A stretch of DNA of 18,535 nt from JARFUG01 sp050485365 (GCA_050485365.1 JBJHBH010000068.1:1-18535), one strand, 5' to 3'. Counted from the first letter of the stretch, positions 7,525 through 14,864 are shown. Numbers and translations are program-made. The notes: generated by a model not told the origin, from the letters alone.

Positions 7525-8907
7525 ATGGAAAAGCGCTTTATCGGCATCGATTTCGACGGTTCGAGCGTCCGCGTCGCCATCATGGAGAGCGATCGCGAAA
7601 AGAGCTTCGTCGTCGCGAAGCATCCGTGCAGCACGCCGGAGGAGATGACGGCGGGTCTGCGCGAGATCATCGGCGACCCGCGCCTCTTCGGCGACCGCGT
7701 GGCGCTGGCGGTCCCCGCCGTCGAAGTCTTCGTGCGCCGGCTGAAGTTCCCCTTCACCGACGCGCGCAAGATCGAGTCGGCCCTCCCCTTCGAGCTCTCC
7801 TCTCAGCTCCCCGTCACCATCGATGAGCTCAGCGTCGACTTCCAGGCCCCCGTCCCCGACAAGGAGGGCGGCTGCCGCACCTGCGCCGCGGCGCTGCGCA
7901 CCGAATATCTCGAGAAGCTTCTGGCGACCTTCGACGGCGCCGACATCCCCGTTCACATCGTCGACGTCGCCCCCTTCGCCTACGCCCGCGGCGTTCGCGA
8001 GCAACTCCCGGACGCCCTCCTCGTCAGCGTCGGGGCCGAGGAGACGACCCTCGCCCTGATGAAGGACGGGCGGATGAGCGACTACCGGCTCATCCCCGGC
8101 CAGGGGGACGAGGACGAGACGGCCCGTCTTCTTGTGCGCGAGGCGACCGCCCTGCAACGCGAGGCCGGCACGCAGAACCTGCCGATGGCCCTCATCGGCC
8201 CCGGCGCCACGCCGACGCTGGAAGAGAAGCTTCGCCAGAGCGGACGGCAGATCACCCGGCTGCGCTTTTCGTCCGAGGGGCGCGACATCGACCCCGAATA
8301 CCTCCCCGCCGTCGCCCTCGCCCTGCGGGCGGCGGCCCCCCCGAAGGAGCGCGAATTCAACTTCCGCCGGGGCAAGTACGCCCTGAAGAGCGAGTGGGCC
8401 GGGCTCAAAAAGGAGCTCATCGCCGCTTCGGTCGTCCTCTTTCTGACGATCGCGACGCTGGCCGGCACCGCCGGGCTCAACTACGCCCACAAATCGAACC
8501 GGCTCCAGGCCCTCGATCAGGAAATGGTCGCCGCCTTTCGCGAAACCTTCCCGGGGACGCAGCCGATGGTCGACATCCCGCTCCAGATGCGCAGCCGCAT
8601 CAACGAGCTGAGAAACCAGGCCCGCCAGATCGGCAGCGGGCCGCAGGGCTCGGCCGTCTCGGTGCTCAACGAGATCTCGCAGCGCATGCCCCGCGACGTC
8701 ACCGTCGACGTGCGCGATCTCGCCTTCAGCGCCGACCTGGTGCGCATGGAGGGGGTCACGACCTCCTTCGACGCCATCAACCAGATTGCCCGCGCCCTGC
8801 AGGAGTCGCCTCTATTCGCCGAGGCGCAGATCGCCGACGCCAAGGCGAGCATCGACGGCAACCGGGTCGACTTCCGCCTCAACCTCACCTTCCAGCGCAG
8901 AGGATAA
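7525..8907 (+). CDS. gspL: Type II secretion assembly protein GspL (PilM/PilN-like)
   Basis: Bitopic inner-membrane protein that links the GspE ATPase to the platform. It is 460 residues. The N terminus is an actin-like cytoplasmic domain: FIGIDFDGSSVRVAIME at the start, then RRLKFPFTDARKIESALPFEL (interaction segment also seen in PilM), and later IVDVAPFAYARG. A single hydrophobic helix lies at about residues 297-316 (ASVVLFLTIATLAGTAGL). The periplasmic ferredoxin-like half is PilN/GspL-like (VLNEISQRMPRDVTVDVRDL...FDAINQIARAL). The combination resembles PilM fused to PilN, standard for GspL. Its place between gspK and gspM confirms the call. ATG 7525 follows gspK closely; only a poor SD is visible. 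Confidence 0.95.
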   Translation: MEKRFIGIDFDGSSVRVAIMESDREKSFVVAKHPCSTPEEMTAGLREIIGDPRLFGDRVALAVPAVEVFVRRLKFPFTDARKIESALPFELSSQLPVTIDELSVDFQAPVPDKEGGCRTCAAALRTEYLEKLLATFDGADIPVHIVDVAPFAYARGVREQLPDALLVSVGAEETTLALMKDGRMSDYRLIPGQGDEDETARLLVREATALQREAGTQNLPMALIGPGATPTLEEKLRQSGRQITRLRFSSEGRDIDPEYLPAVALALRAAAPPKEREFNFRRGKYALKSEWAGLKKELIAASVVLFLTIATLAGTAGLNYAHKSNRLQALDQEMVAAFRETFPGTQPMVDIPLQMRSRINELRNQARQIGSGPQGSAVSVLNEISQRMPRDVTVDVRDLAFSADLVRMEGVTTSFDAINQIARALQESPLFAEAQIADAKASIDGNRVDFRLNLTFQRRG

Positions 8908-8912
8908 GTATT

Positions 8913-9446
8913 ATGCGTTACTGGTCGCAACTCAGCTCGCGGGACCGCCTCGCCCTCATCATCGGCGCCGTCGTCCTGTCGCTGACCGCCCTGATCTTCG
9001 GCGTCATCGTCCCCTATCAGGAGTCGATGGACCGCCTCGACAGCCGCATCGCCCTGCGTCAGCAGCAGATCCGCGAGGTGCAGCTCCTGCAGCAGGAGTA
9101 CCGCGCCCTGCAGCGCCAGGTCACCGAAGCGGAGAACCGCCTGGCGCGCAGCCGCAACTTCTCCCTCTTCACCTTCGTCGAGGGGACGACGGCGCAGGTC
9201 GCCACCAAGGAAAACCTCATCTACATGCGCCCGCAGCCCACCGTCACGCAGGACGGCTACCGCGAGGAGTCGGTGGAGATCCGCCTCGACAGGCTGCAGC
9301 TCGATCAGCTGGTGCGCTTCCTCTACGCCGTCGATACCGCCGAGGGATACCTTCAGGTGAAGAATCTGCGGGTACGCACCCGCTTCGACGACCGCACCCT
9401 GCTCGACGCGACGATGGCCATCTCCTATCTCGGAAGAAGCTCATGA
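8913..9446 (+). CDS. gspM: Type II secretion assembly protein GspM
   Basis: Inner-membrane partner of GspL that stabilises the GspE-GspL-GspF platform. It is 177 residues: a short cytoplasmic tail with the typical LSSRDRLALIIGAVVLS entry into one transmembrane helix (about 14-34). A heptad-like coiled coil follows (about 40-80, rich in Q, L, R and E), then a small periplasmic alpha/beta domain with VEIRLDRLQLDQLVRFLYAVD. The start ATG 8913 is preceded by AGAGGA and lies 5 bp after gspL. The stop overlaps the gspN start as ATGA, so the two are translationally coupled. GspM families diverge strongly; the call relies on topology and position as well as motif. Confidence 0.92.
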   Translation: MRYWSQLSSRDRLALIIGAVVLSLTALIFGVIVPYQESMDRLDSRIALRQQQIREVQLLQQEYRALQRQVTEAENRLARSRNFSLFTFVEGTTAQVATKENLIYMRPQPTVTQDGYREESVEIRLDRLQLDQLVRFLYAVDTAEGYLQVKNLRVRTRFDDRTLLDATMAISYLGRSS

Positions 9447-10339
9447 GATATATCCCGTCCTTTCGCAAAAGGGGGACCCGCCAGGGGGCTTCCCGCCTGA
9501 ACCTGCGCGTGGTGAAGTTCCTGCTGGTTTCGGTGGCGCTCCTGCTCGTCTCCTTCGCCCTCGCCTTCTATCTCTTCTTCCCCGCAAAGGCGCTGCAGGA
9601 GCGCATCGAGCAGGAGTTCGCCGTGCAAACGGGGGCCGATCTGCGCATCGGCACCCTCTCGCTCCTCTTCCCCGCGGGGGTGCAGGCCGAGCGGCTCGTG
9701 GTCACCGGGATCCCGGCGCGCGACCGCCTCGATGTCGCCTCCCTCGCCCTCACCCCGGCGTGGCGCACCCTCACGGGGTCCGATCCCGGCGTGCACTTCT
9801 CCTCCCGCTTTCAGGGAGGGGTCGTGCAGGGGAGCGCCCTGAAGAGCGGCGCCCTGCAGGCCCGCGCGAGCCGCATCGCCTTTGACGAATCGCTGATGCC
9901 CGGCTCGGCCCTTCGCATCTCCGGGACGCTGGAGGAGGGCTCGTACAGCGGCAGGGCGCAGGTCCGCCCCGACACCGAGACCCGCCTCAATCTGGTGCTG
10001 CAGCGCGTGGCGCTGACAGGCTTGGAGGGACTGGGCGCCTCGCAGCAGAGCGCCTCGCTGGGGACGATCACCCTCGGTGTCACCGGCCGGGGGAACGCGC
10101 TGCGCATCGAGACCCTCACGGCCGAAGGGGGCGCCCTCGAAGCTTCCGGCAGCGGCTCGATCGTGCTGGCGAACCCGACCGAGCGCAGCCGCATCAACCT
10201 GACCCTGACCCTTCGCCCCGGCGCCGACTTCGATCCGAATCTGCGCGATCTGCTCACCCTCTTCGCCCAGCCGGCGGGGGACGGCAGCCTGCGTCTGCGG
10301 CTGACCGGCACCCTCGGCGCCCCGGTCCTCGCCATGTAA
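9443..10339 (+). CDS. gspN: Type II secretion protein GspN
   Basis: Accessory inner-membrane-anchored component found in a subset of type II systems; its exact role is not settled. It is 298 residues, from ATG 9443 (ATGA overlap with gspM). A basic N-terminal tail is followed by one transmembrane helix (about residues 27-49, LLVSVALLLVSFALAFYLFF). A beta-rich periplasmic domain follows, with LRIGTLSLLFPAGVQAERLVV near the start and the late sequence GDGSLRLRLTGTLGAPVLAM, resembling AsmA/GspN-like lipid-interacting folds. The frame is open for 657 bases upstream in shadow of gspL and gspM, which I exclude. It is the last gene of the secretion operon; no clear terminator follows, only repeat element A. 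Confidence 0.88.
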   Translation: MRYIPSFRKRGTRQGASRLNLRVVKFLLVSVALLLVSFALAFYLFFPAKALQERIEQEFAVQTGADLRIGTLSLLFPAGVQAERLVVTGIPARDRLDVASLALTPAWRTLTGSDPGVHFSSRFQGGVVQGSALKSGALQARASRIAFDESLMPGSALRISGTLEEGSYSGRAQVRPDTETRLNLVLQRVALTGLEGLGASQQSASLGTITLGVTGRGNALRIETLTAEGGALEASGSGSIVLANPTERSRINLTLTLRPGADFDPNLRDLLTLFAQPAGDGSLRLRLTGTLGAPVLAM

Positions 10340-10355
10340 TCCGACGAGCCGGAAG

Positions 10356-10472
10356 GTAACTGTTCAGCAGGGGTCACAACTCCCATGTCAAGGGACGCTT
10401 TTCGCCGTCCATGGCCGCTTGACCGGCGCCGTCCATGGCGCCGGACACCCTTGTCATGTGAGCCGCGACCCC
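10356..10472 (+). repeat. REP/MITE-like palindromic element, copy A
   Basis: This 117-bp element begins GTAACTGTTCAGCAGGGGTC and ends TGAGCCGCGACCCC. It is nearly identical, in inverse orientation, to 14748-14864 (about 11 differences by eye). It folds as nested stems: GGGGTC with GACCCC at the base, CATGTCAAGGG with CCCTTGTCATG (10 of 11 pairs), and inside these CCGGCGCC with GGCGCCGG. No coding potential is evident. The form resembles repetitive extragenic palindromes or MITEs moved in trans by Y1-type (TnpA-REP) transposases; no such transposase is in this window. Confidence 0.85.
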
Positions 10473-10491
10473 TCGCAAGGTGAATTGAACC

Positions 10492-10508
10492 GGCGAAGAC
10501 GCTTCGCC
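10492..10508 (+). promoter_or_regulatory. Small perfect hairpin just upstream of the DUF3187 gene
   Basis: GGCGAAG and CTTCGCC pair perfectly around a 3-base loop, ending directly against the ATG at 10509. It would hide the region where a ribosome-binding site for that ATG should be, which favours the next ATG (10524) as the true start or indicates translational control. Confidence 0.4.
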
Positions 10509-10523
10509 ATGGAATCCACTGTT

Positions 10524-11516
10524 ATGCGCTTTGCTGCTGCGATCTTTTGCTGTGTGCTGTTCGCTTTTTCCGCCCTGCCCTTCTGCCCCGCTGCGGCCCT
10601 GGCTTTTGAGCCCGAACCGTTCGCCACGCGCAACCTCAACCCTCTGGTGCAGATTCACGGCCTTCCCAGCGCCAAGGGGGGGCGCATCGCGGCGCCGGGC
10701 GAGACGCTCGTCCTCCTCAACGGCAACCTGGCCAGCCACTTCGCCAACCGGCGCGAGGGGGACGAGGCGATCCTCCTCGACGGCGAGACGCACCGCCTCG
10801 ACCTCCATCTGCGCCGTGGCTTTCGCTCCGGCCTCGAGGTCGGCGTCGAGATCCCCTACATGCGCCACAGCGGCGGCTTTCTCGACAACTTCATCGACGG
10901 GTGGCACGACGCAACGGGGCTCCCCGGCGGAGGGCGCGGCAGGGTCCCGCGCAACCAGATCAATTTCGCCTACCGTCATCAGGACGAGGTACAGCGCCTG
11001 CTCGATCGCAGCGCCGCAGGGCTGGGCGATATCCGCCTCACCGCGGGGCTGCGGCTCTTTGAGCGTGAGGAGTCCGACTTCGTGGCGCTGCGCGCCGGGC
11101 TCAAGCTCCCCACCGGCGACAGCGACCGCCTGACCGGCAGCGGCGCTCCCGCCTTCTCCCTCGCCCTCGACGGCACCCGCCTGGGCGACCCCTGGTCGCT
11201 TTTCGCCTCGGGCGGCGTCCTCCTCTCGGCCAAAGGGGACATCCTCGCCGAGCGCCGCCGCACCGTCGTCGGCTTCGGCTCCGTCGGCGCCGCGTGGCGC
11301 CCCTGGCAGCGCCTCGCCCTCAAGGCCCAGCTCGACGGCCACACCCCCTTTTACCGCAGCGACCTCGTCCCGCTGGGGGCCTCCGTTCAGATCGTCCTCG
11401 GCGGCACCGTGGCCCTCTCCGAGCGCACCACCCTCGATCTGGCCCTCGTGGAGGACCTCATCGTCTACTCCGCCCCCGACGTCGTCTTCCACCTCGCCCT
11501 TCGCACCCGATTCTGA
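10524..11516 (+). CDS. DUF3187-family outer-membrane protein
   Basis: Function unknown. From ATG 10524 it is 330 residues and begins with a clear Sec signal peptide: MRFAAAIFCCVLFAFSALPF, then an Ala-rich stretch with likely cleavage after ALA, before FEPEPF. The rest is rich in alternating polar/hydrophobic strands and ends LALRTRF; a terminal Phe is typical of outer-membrane beta-barrels. Motifs RNLNPLVQIHGLP, GVEIPYMRHSGGFLDNFIDGWHDATGLP and LKLPTGDSDRLTGSGAPAFSL match my memory of DUF3187 proteins. ATG 10509 is an alternative start but would place a polar tail before the signal peptide, and a hairpin abuts it. Longer versions of the frame run into repeat A and are rejected. It is flanked by repeats A and B, so it is probably its own transcription unit. 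Confidence 0.8.
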   Translation: MRFAAAIFCCVLFAFSALPFCPAAALAFEPEPFATRNLNPLVQIHGLPSAKGGRIAAPGETLVLLNGNLASHFANRREGDEAILLDGETHRLDLHLRRGFRSGLEVGVEIPYMRHSGGFLDNFIDGWHDATGLPGGGRGRVPRNQINFAYRHQDEVQRLLDRSAAGLGDIRLTAGLRLFEREESDFVALRAGLKLPTGDSDRLTGSGAPAFSLALDGTRLGDPWSLFASGGVLLSAKGDILAERRRTVVGFGSVGAAWRPWQRLALKAQLDGHTPFYRSDLVPLGASVQIVLGGTVALSERTTLDLALVEDLIVYSAPDVVFHLALRTRF

Positions 11517-11528
11517 CGTATTCCTGAT

Positions 11529-11615
11529 GGTAACTGGTAACTGCTCACAAAGGGTGTCTGGCGCCCGAGTGGCGCCAGTCAAGCCCCCAGGGATGGGTTT
11601 ACGGCGTCCCTCGCC
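11529..11615 (-). repeat. REP/MITE-like palindromic element, divergent copy B
   Basis: GTAACTG is present twice in tandem (GGTAACTGGTAACTGCTCAC), followed by AAAGGGTGTCTGGCGCC, CGAGT and GGCGCCAGTCAAGC. The second part matches copy C as printed (AAGGGTGTCTGGCACC...GGCGCCAGTCAAGC) and the reverse complement of copy A. The core CTGGCGCC-CGAGT-GGCGCCAG is a perfect 8-bp hairpin here. The flanks are diverged, so the exact limits are uncertain. It lies between the DUF3187 gene and lon, and no T-run follows. Confidence 0.7.
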
Positions 11616-11660
11616 AGTGGGGGACGCGAGGCCTTTCTCCACCATTGGTGAATTGTTGCC

Positions 11661-11686
11661 CTCGATTTTCCTGCTAGGAAATCGAG
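11661..11686. promoter_or_regulatory. Inverted repeat upstream of the lon promoter (possible operator)
   Basis: CTCGATTTTCCT-GCT-AGGAAATCGAG is an 11-bp inverted repeat with one extra T in the left arm. It ends 7 bp before the -35 box of the predicted lon promoter. It is not the CIRCE element (TTAGCACTC-N9-GAGTGCTAA). A repressor or activator site is plausible but unproven. Confidence 0.45.
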
Positions 11687-11693
11687 CCCGTTG

Positions 11694-11722
11694 TTGACAA
11701 GCGGGGAGGCGATGATTAGTTT
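11694..11722 (+). promoter_or_regulatory. Predicted sigma-70 promoter of lon
   Basis: TTGACA (11694-11699), a 17-base spacer, then TAGTTT (11717-11722). The -35 is consensus and the -10 keeps the key T at position 1, A at 2 and T at 6. Transcription would start near 11729, leaving a leader of about 25 bases before lon. Confidence 0.65.
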
Positions 11723-11739
11723 TTCCTCCAGGTCCTTTC

Positions 11740-11745
11740 AAGGAG
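11740..11745 (+). promoter_or_regulatory. Ribosome-binding site that fixes the lon start
   Basis: AAGGAG directly abuts the ATG at 11746, which is too close for initiation, but stands 9 bases before the in-frame ATG at 11755. This selects 11755. Confidence 0.8.
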
Positions 11746-11754
11746 ATGGTCTAT

Positions 11755-14175
11755 ATGAGCGAAACCTTTGACGATAACGGGCAGGAAGAGGAGACTTCAT
11801 CCGCCGAGGCGTCCCCCGCCCAGGGCGAGGAGGGGCTCGTCGTCGCCTCCGAGATCCTCCCCCCCTCCCTTCCGGTCCTCCCCCTGCGACCGCGCCCCGC
11901 CTTCCCGGGGATCCTCATCCCCATGGCGGTCAACGGCCGCGAGCGCGTCGCGGCGGTGCGCCGCGCCATGGAGACGCCGTCGCAGGCCCTCGGCCTCGTC
12001 ATGGTGCGCGACCTGGAGGCGGACGACGGCCCCGAGAACCTGCACCGCGTCGGCGTCGTCGGCAAGATCCTCAAGGTGGCGCAGATGGATGAGGAGAACG
12101 CCAATTTCCTCATCAACGCTCTGGAGCGATTCAGCATCGAGACGCTGATGAACACCGACCGCGGGCTCTACGCCGATGTGCGCTACCGCTACGAGCCCGA
12201 GCTCTCGGTCAACCCCGAGCTCAAGGCGTACTCGATGGCGATCATCTCGGCGTTGAAGGAGCTGGTGCAGATCAACCCCCTCTATTCCGAGGAGATCAAG
12301 CTCTTTCTCACCCGCTCGAGCATGGACGACCCGGGGCGCCTGGCCGACTTCGCCGCCAACCTGACGAGCGCCGACGGGCAGGAGCTGCAGCAGATCCTGC
12401 AGACCTTCGAGGTGCGAAAGCGCATCGACCGCGTCCTCGTCCTGCTCAAAAAGGAGCTGGAGGTCTCGCGCCTGCAGACGCGCATCAGCAAACAGATCGA
12501 GGAGAAGATCAGCGCCCAGCAGCGCGAGTTCTTCCTGAAGGAGCAACTCAAGGCGATCAAGAAGGAGCTGGGGCTCGAAAAGGAGGGGAAGACGGCCGAG
12601 ATCGAGCGTTTCGAAAAACGTCTCAAACCTCTCAAGCTCAACGACGAGGCGCAGCGCACGGTGGAGGAAGAGCTCGAGAAGTTCCGCATGATCGAGCCCA
12701 ACTCCCCCGAATACACCGTCACCCGCAACTACCTCGACTGGCTGACGATCCTGCCGTGGGGCAAGAACAGCCGGGACACCTTCAACATCGAGCGCGCCCG
12801 GCGCGTCCTCGACCGCGACCACTACGGCCTGGAGGACGTCAAGGAGCGCATCCTGGAATTCATCGCCGTGGGGAAGATGAAGGGGGACATCTCCGGCTCC
12901 ATCCTCTGCCTCGTCGGCCCGCCCGGCGTCGGAAAGACCTCCATCGGCCACAGCATCGCCGAGGCGATCGGGCGGCGTTTCTACCGCTTTTCGCTCGGCG
13001 GGATGCGCGACGAGGCGGAGATCAAGGGGCATCGGCGCACCTACATCGGGGCGATGCCGGGCAAGTTCATCCAGGCGATGAAGGGGGCCGGCACGGCCAA
13101 CCCGGTGCTGATGCTCGACGAGATCGACAAGATCGGCGCCAGCTTCCACGGCGACCCCGCCTCGGCCCTGCTGGAGGTGCTGGATCCGGAGCAGAACGCC
13201 ACCTTCCGCGACCACTACCTCGACGTCCCCTTCGACCTCTCCCACGTTCTGTTCGTGGCGACGGCGAACCAGCTCGACACCATCCCCGCGCCGCTTCTCG
13301 ACCGCATGGAGGTCATCCGCCTCTCGGGGTACATCCTCGACGAGAAGGTCGAGATCGCCCGGCGTTATCTCATCCCCAAGGCCCTCGAGGCCCACGGCCT
13401 GAAAAAGGGGCAGGTCACCATCCGCCGCGACGCGCTTCGCACCCTCATCGACGGCTACGCCCGCGAGGCCGGCGTGCGGGGGCTGGAGAACCGCATCAAG
13501 AAGATCATGCGCAAGGCGGCGATGGAGTTCGCCACGGGGCGCACCGAGAAGATCGCCCTGGGGAAGAAGGATCTGGAGAAGTACCTCGGAAAGCCCCAAT
13601 TCCAAGAGGAGGAGATCTTCGAGGGGGTCCCCGGCGTCGTCACGGGGCTCGCCTGGACGAGCATGGGGGGGGCGACGCTGCAGATCGAGGCGACGGCCAT
13701 GCCGAGCAAGAGCAAGGGGTTCAAGCAGACCGGCCAGCTCGGCGGCGTCATGATCGAGAGCTCGGACATCGCCTACTCGTACGTCATGGCGCACCTGGAG
13801 CGCTACGGCGCCCCGGCCGACTACTTCGACACCCGCTTCGTCCACCTGCACGTCCCGGCCGGCGCCACCCCCAAGGACGGCCCCTCGGCAGGGATCACCA
13901 TGGCCACGGCGCTGCTGTCGATGCTCACCGAGAAGCCGGTGCTACAGAAGATGGGGATGACCGGCGAGCTCACCCTGACCGGCCGGGTTCTCCCCATCGG
14001 CGGGGTGAAGGAGAAGACCATCGCCGCCCGCCGCGCCGGGCTCAAAACCCTCATCTTCCCCGAAGGGAACCGCAAGGACTTCGAAGAGCTCCCCGACTAC
14101 CTCAAGGAAGGGCTCGCCGTCCACTTCGTGCGCGACTACGACGAGGTGTACACGGTGGCCTTCGGGGACGGTTGA
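11755..14175 (+). CDS. lon: ATP-dependent protease Lon (LonA)
   Basis: Cytoplasmic hexameric serine protease that degrades misfolded and short-lived regulatory proteins. It is 806 residues from ATG 11755. Order: an acidic N-terminal tail (about 1-35); LON substrate-binding domain starting LPVLPLRPRPAFPG; long helical region (about 220-300); AAA+ module with Walker A GPPGVGKT (388-395) and Walker B LMLDEIDKIG. The protease domain carries catalytic Ser711 in PKDGPSAG and Lys754 in GGVKEK, 43 residues apart as in E. coli (679/722). All active-site residues are intact. A near-consensus promoter with an adjacent inverted repeat lies upstream. Many delta-type bacteria carry more than one Lon; I cannot tell from here whether this is the main housekeeping copy. 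Confidence 0.97.
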   Translation: MSETFDDNGQEEETSSAEASPAQGEEGLVVASEILPPSLPVLPLRPRPAFPGILIPMAVNGRERVAAVRRAMETPSQALGLVMVRDLEADDGPENLHRVGVVGKILKVAQMDEENANFLINALERFSIETLMNTDRGLYADVRYRYEPELSVNPELKAYSMAIISALKELVQINPLYSEEIKLFLTRSSMDDPGRLADFAANLTSADGQELQQILQTFEVRKRIDRVLVLLKKELEVSRLQTRISKQIEEKISAQQREFFLKEQLKAIKKELGLEKEGKTAEIERFEKRLKPLKLNDEAQRTVEEELEKFRMIEPNSPEYTVTRNYLDWLTILPWGKNSRDTFNIERARRVLDRDHYGLEDVKERILEFIAVGKMKGDISGSILCLVGPPGVGKTSIGHSIAEAIGRRFYRFSLGGMRDEAEIKGHRRTYIGAMPGKFIQAMKGAGTANPVLMLDEIDKIGASFHGDPASALLEVLDPEQNATFRDHYLDVPFDLSHVLFVATANQLDTIPAPLLDRMEVIRLSGYILDEKVEIARRYLIPKALEAHGLKKGQVTIRRDALRTLIDGYAREAGVRGLENRIKKIMRKAAMEFATGRTEKIALGKKDLEKYLGKPQFQEEEIFEGVPGVVTGLAWTSMGGATLQIEATAMPSKSKGFKQTGQLGGVMIESSDIAYSYVMAHLERYGAPADYFDTRFVHLHVPAGATPKDGPSAGITMATALLSMLTEKPVLQKMGMTGELTLTGRVLPIGGVKEKTIAARRAGLKTLIFPEGNRKDFEELPDYLKEGLAVHFVRDYDEVYTVAFGDG

Positions 14176-14242
14176 CATCCGCCGCGCCGATCCGTTAGAT
14201 TCCGTTTGACCTAAAAAACCATCAAGAAGGGATTTACCGAAC

Positions 14243-14467
14243 ATGACCATCGAAGAGCTCAAATCCGCCGTTCTGGCCCTCTCCGCCGAGGAGAAGAAGG
14301 CCTTTATCCTCGACACCCTCCCCGATCTGGCCCGCGAAGGGATGCAGGACCCCACTTTTCTCATGCAGCTCTTTCCCGTCTTCACCGGACTTCTCAAGGA
14401 GAGCGGCGTCGAGTTGCAGCAGCTTCTGCAGTTCGCCGCGATGATGGGGGGCGGGAATCGGGGGTGA
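14243..14467 (+). CDS. Small conserved-looking protein of unknown function
   Basis: This 74-residue frame has ATG 14243 preceded by AGAAGGG with suitable spacing, 67 bp after lon. It reads MTIEELKSAVLALSAEEKKA, then a hydrophobic/amphipathic helical middle (LFPVFTGLLKESGVELQQLL) and a Met/Gly-rich end (MMGGGNRG). It is predicted helical with no signal peptide. The opening TIEEL...ALSAEEKKAFI resembles small helical proteins of toxin-antitoxin or adaptor type (addiction-module ALS.EER motif), but this is only a weak echo and no toxin partner is adjacent. I do not recognise the family. It could be co-transcribed with lon; it is followed by the trpS promoter. Confidence 0.65.
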   Translation: MTIEELKSAVLALSAEEKKAFILDTLPDLAREGMQDPTFLMQLFPVFTGLLKESGVELQQLLQFAAMMGGGNRG

Positions 14468-14505
14468 GCTGCGCAGCCTTGGCCTCCCGGGGCAGCATTT
14501 CCCCA

Positions 14506-14535
14506 TTGACGCCAACACCCGGAAACTGCTAGTTT
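14506..14535 (+). promoter_or_regulatory. Predicted sigma-70 promoter of the trpL-trpS unit
   Basis: TTGACG (14506-14511), an 18-base spacer, then TAGTTT (14530-14535). The expected transcription start is near 14542, only about two bases before the leader-peptide ATG at 14544. The leader peptide would therefore be translated from a leaderless or nearly leaderless mRNA. Confidence 0.65.
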
Positions 14536-14543
14536 ACTCCCCC

Positions 14544-14624
14544 ATGAGCGCATATCTCTACAGAACCGAAACACACCGCCTGTGGTGGCGCTGGGCCCTG
14601 AAGACGAGGTCCGCGCGCCCCTGA
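14544..14624 (+). CDS. Tryptophan attenuator leader peptide (trpL-like)
   Basis: A 26-codon frame starts MSAYLYRTETHRL and continues Trp-Trp-Arg-Trp (codons 14, 15 and 17: TGG TGG CGC TGG), then ALKTRSARP and TGA. Three Trp in four codons in such a short frame, just before a terminator and a tryptophanyl-tRNA synthetase gene, is the signature of a sensing leader peptide. When charged tRNA-Trp is scarce, the ribosome stalls at these codons and shifts the downstream RNA fold. No Shine-Dalgarno fits upstream because the predicted transcript starts almost at the ATG; leaderless trp leaders of this kind are known from rhizobia. Confidence 0.85.
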   Translation: MSAYLYRTETHRLWWRWALKTRSARP

Positions 14625-14705
14625 TTGCCCGATTGCGCTGCGGCCTCCACGGTCCGCGGCAGACGAACGAAGAGAAGCCGCGGCCCATTGTGACCGCGGC
14701 TTTTT
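14582..14705 (+). promoter_or_regulatory. Tryptophan transcription attenuator of trpS
   Basis: Four segments can pair in competing ways. Segment 1 GTGGTGGCGC (14582-14591), which covers the first Trp codons, pairs with GCGGCCTCCAC (14640-14650). Segment 2 CCGCGGC (14654-14660) can pair with segment 3 GCCGCGG (14677-14683) as antiterminator. Segment 3 alternatively pairs with segment 4 CCGCGGC (14694-14700) as terminator. Stalling on the Trp codons would cover segment 1, free segment 2 and allow read-through into trpS. The logic matches classical trp operon attenuation, applied to the synthetase gene. Confidence 0.82.
14676..14705 (+). terminator. Intrinsic terminator of the trpS attenuator
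   Basis: AGCCGCGG and CCGCGGCT form a perfect 8-bp GC-rich stem around a 10-base loop, followed at once by a T-run (TTTTTCCGTTTT). It lies between the leader peptide and trpS, with no complete gene ending just before it, so it serves as an attenuator. Confidence 0.9.
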
Positions 14706-14747
14706 CCGTTTTCCGACGAAAATCTAACGTATTCCTTGCCCTTGTGT

Positions 14748-14864
14748 GGGGTCACAGCTCACATGACAAGGGTGTCTGGCACCAGGGACGGCGCCAGTCA
14801 AGCGGCCATGGACGGCGAAAAGCGACCCTTGCATGGGAGGTGGGACCCCATGCCGAACAGTTAC
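14748..14864 (-). repeat. REP/MITE-like palindromic element, copy C
   Basis: Read on the minus strand this is nearly identical to copy A: GTAACTGTTCGGCATGGGGT at the start, CGCTTTTCGCCGTCCATGGC in the middle and TGAGCTGTGACCCC at the end. It is 117 bp with two compensating single-base indels and about nine substitutions. The central palindrome is slightly degenerate (CTGGCGCC/GGTGCCAG). It sits between the attenuator terminator and the trpS ribosome-binding site, ending 8 bp before AAGGAG, so it forms most of the trpS 5' untranslated region after read-through. Confidence 0.85.

Noticed and set aside
10419..10523. Longer N terminus of the DUF3187 protein from 10419
   Set aside because: It lies mostly in repeat A and would put about 35 polar residues before a clear signal peptide.
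11529..11580. Intrinsic terminator after the DUF3187 gene
   Set aside because: The GGCGCC hairpin is strong but no T-run follows on either strand; it is better explained as the core of repeat B.
11797..13851. Very long open frame on the minus strand opposite lon
   Set aside because: The translation is a low-complexity Asp/Glu/Leu/Val/Arg-rich mirror typical of the antisense frame of GC-rich genes, while the + strand shows complete Lon with all active-site motifs.
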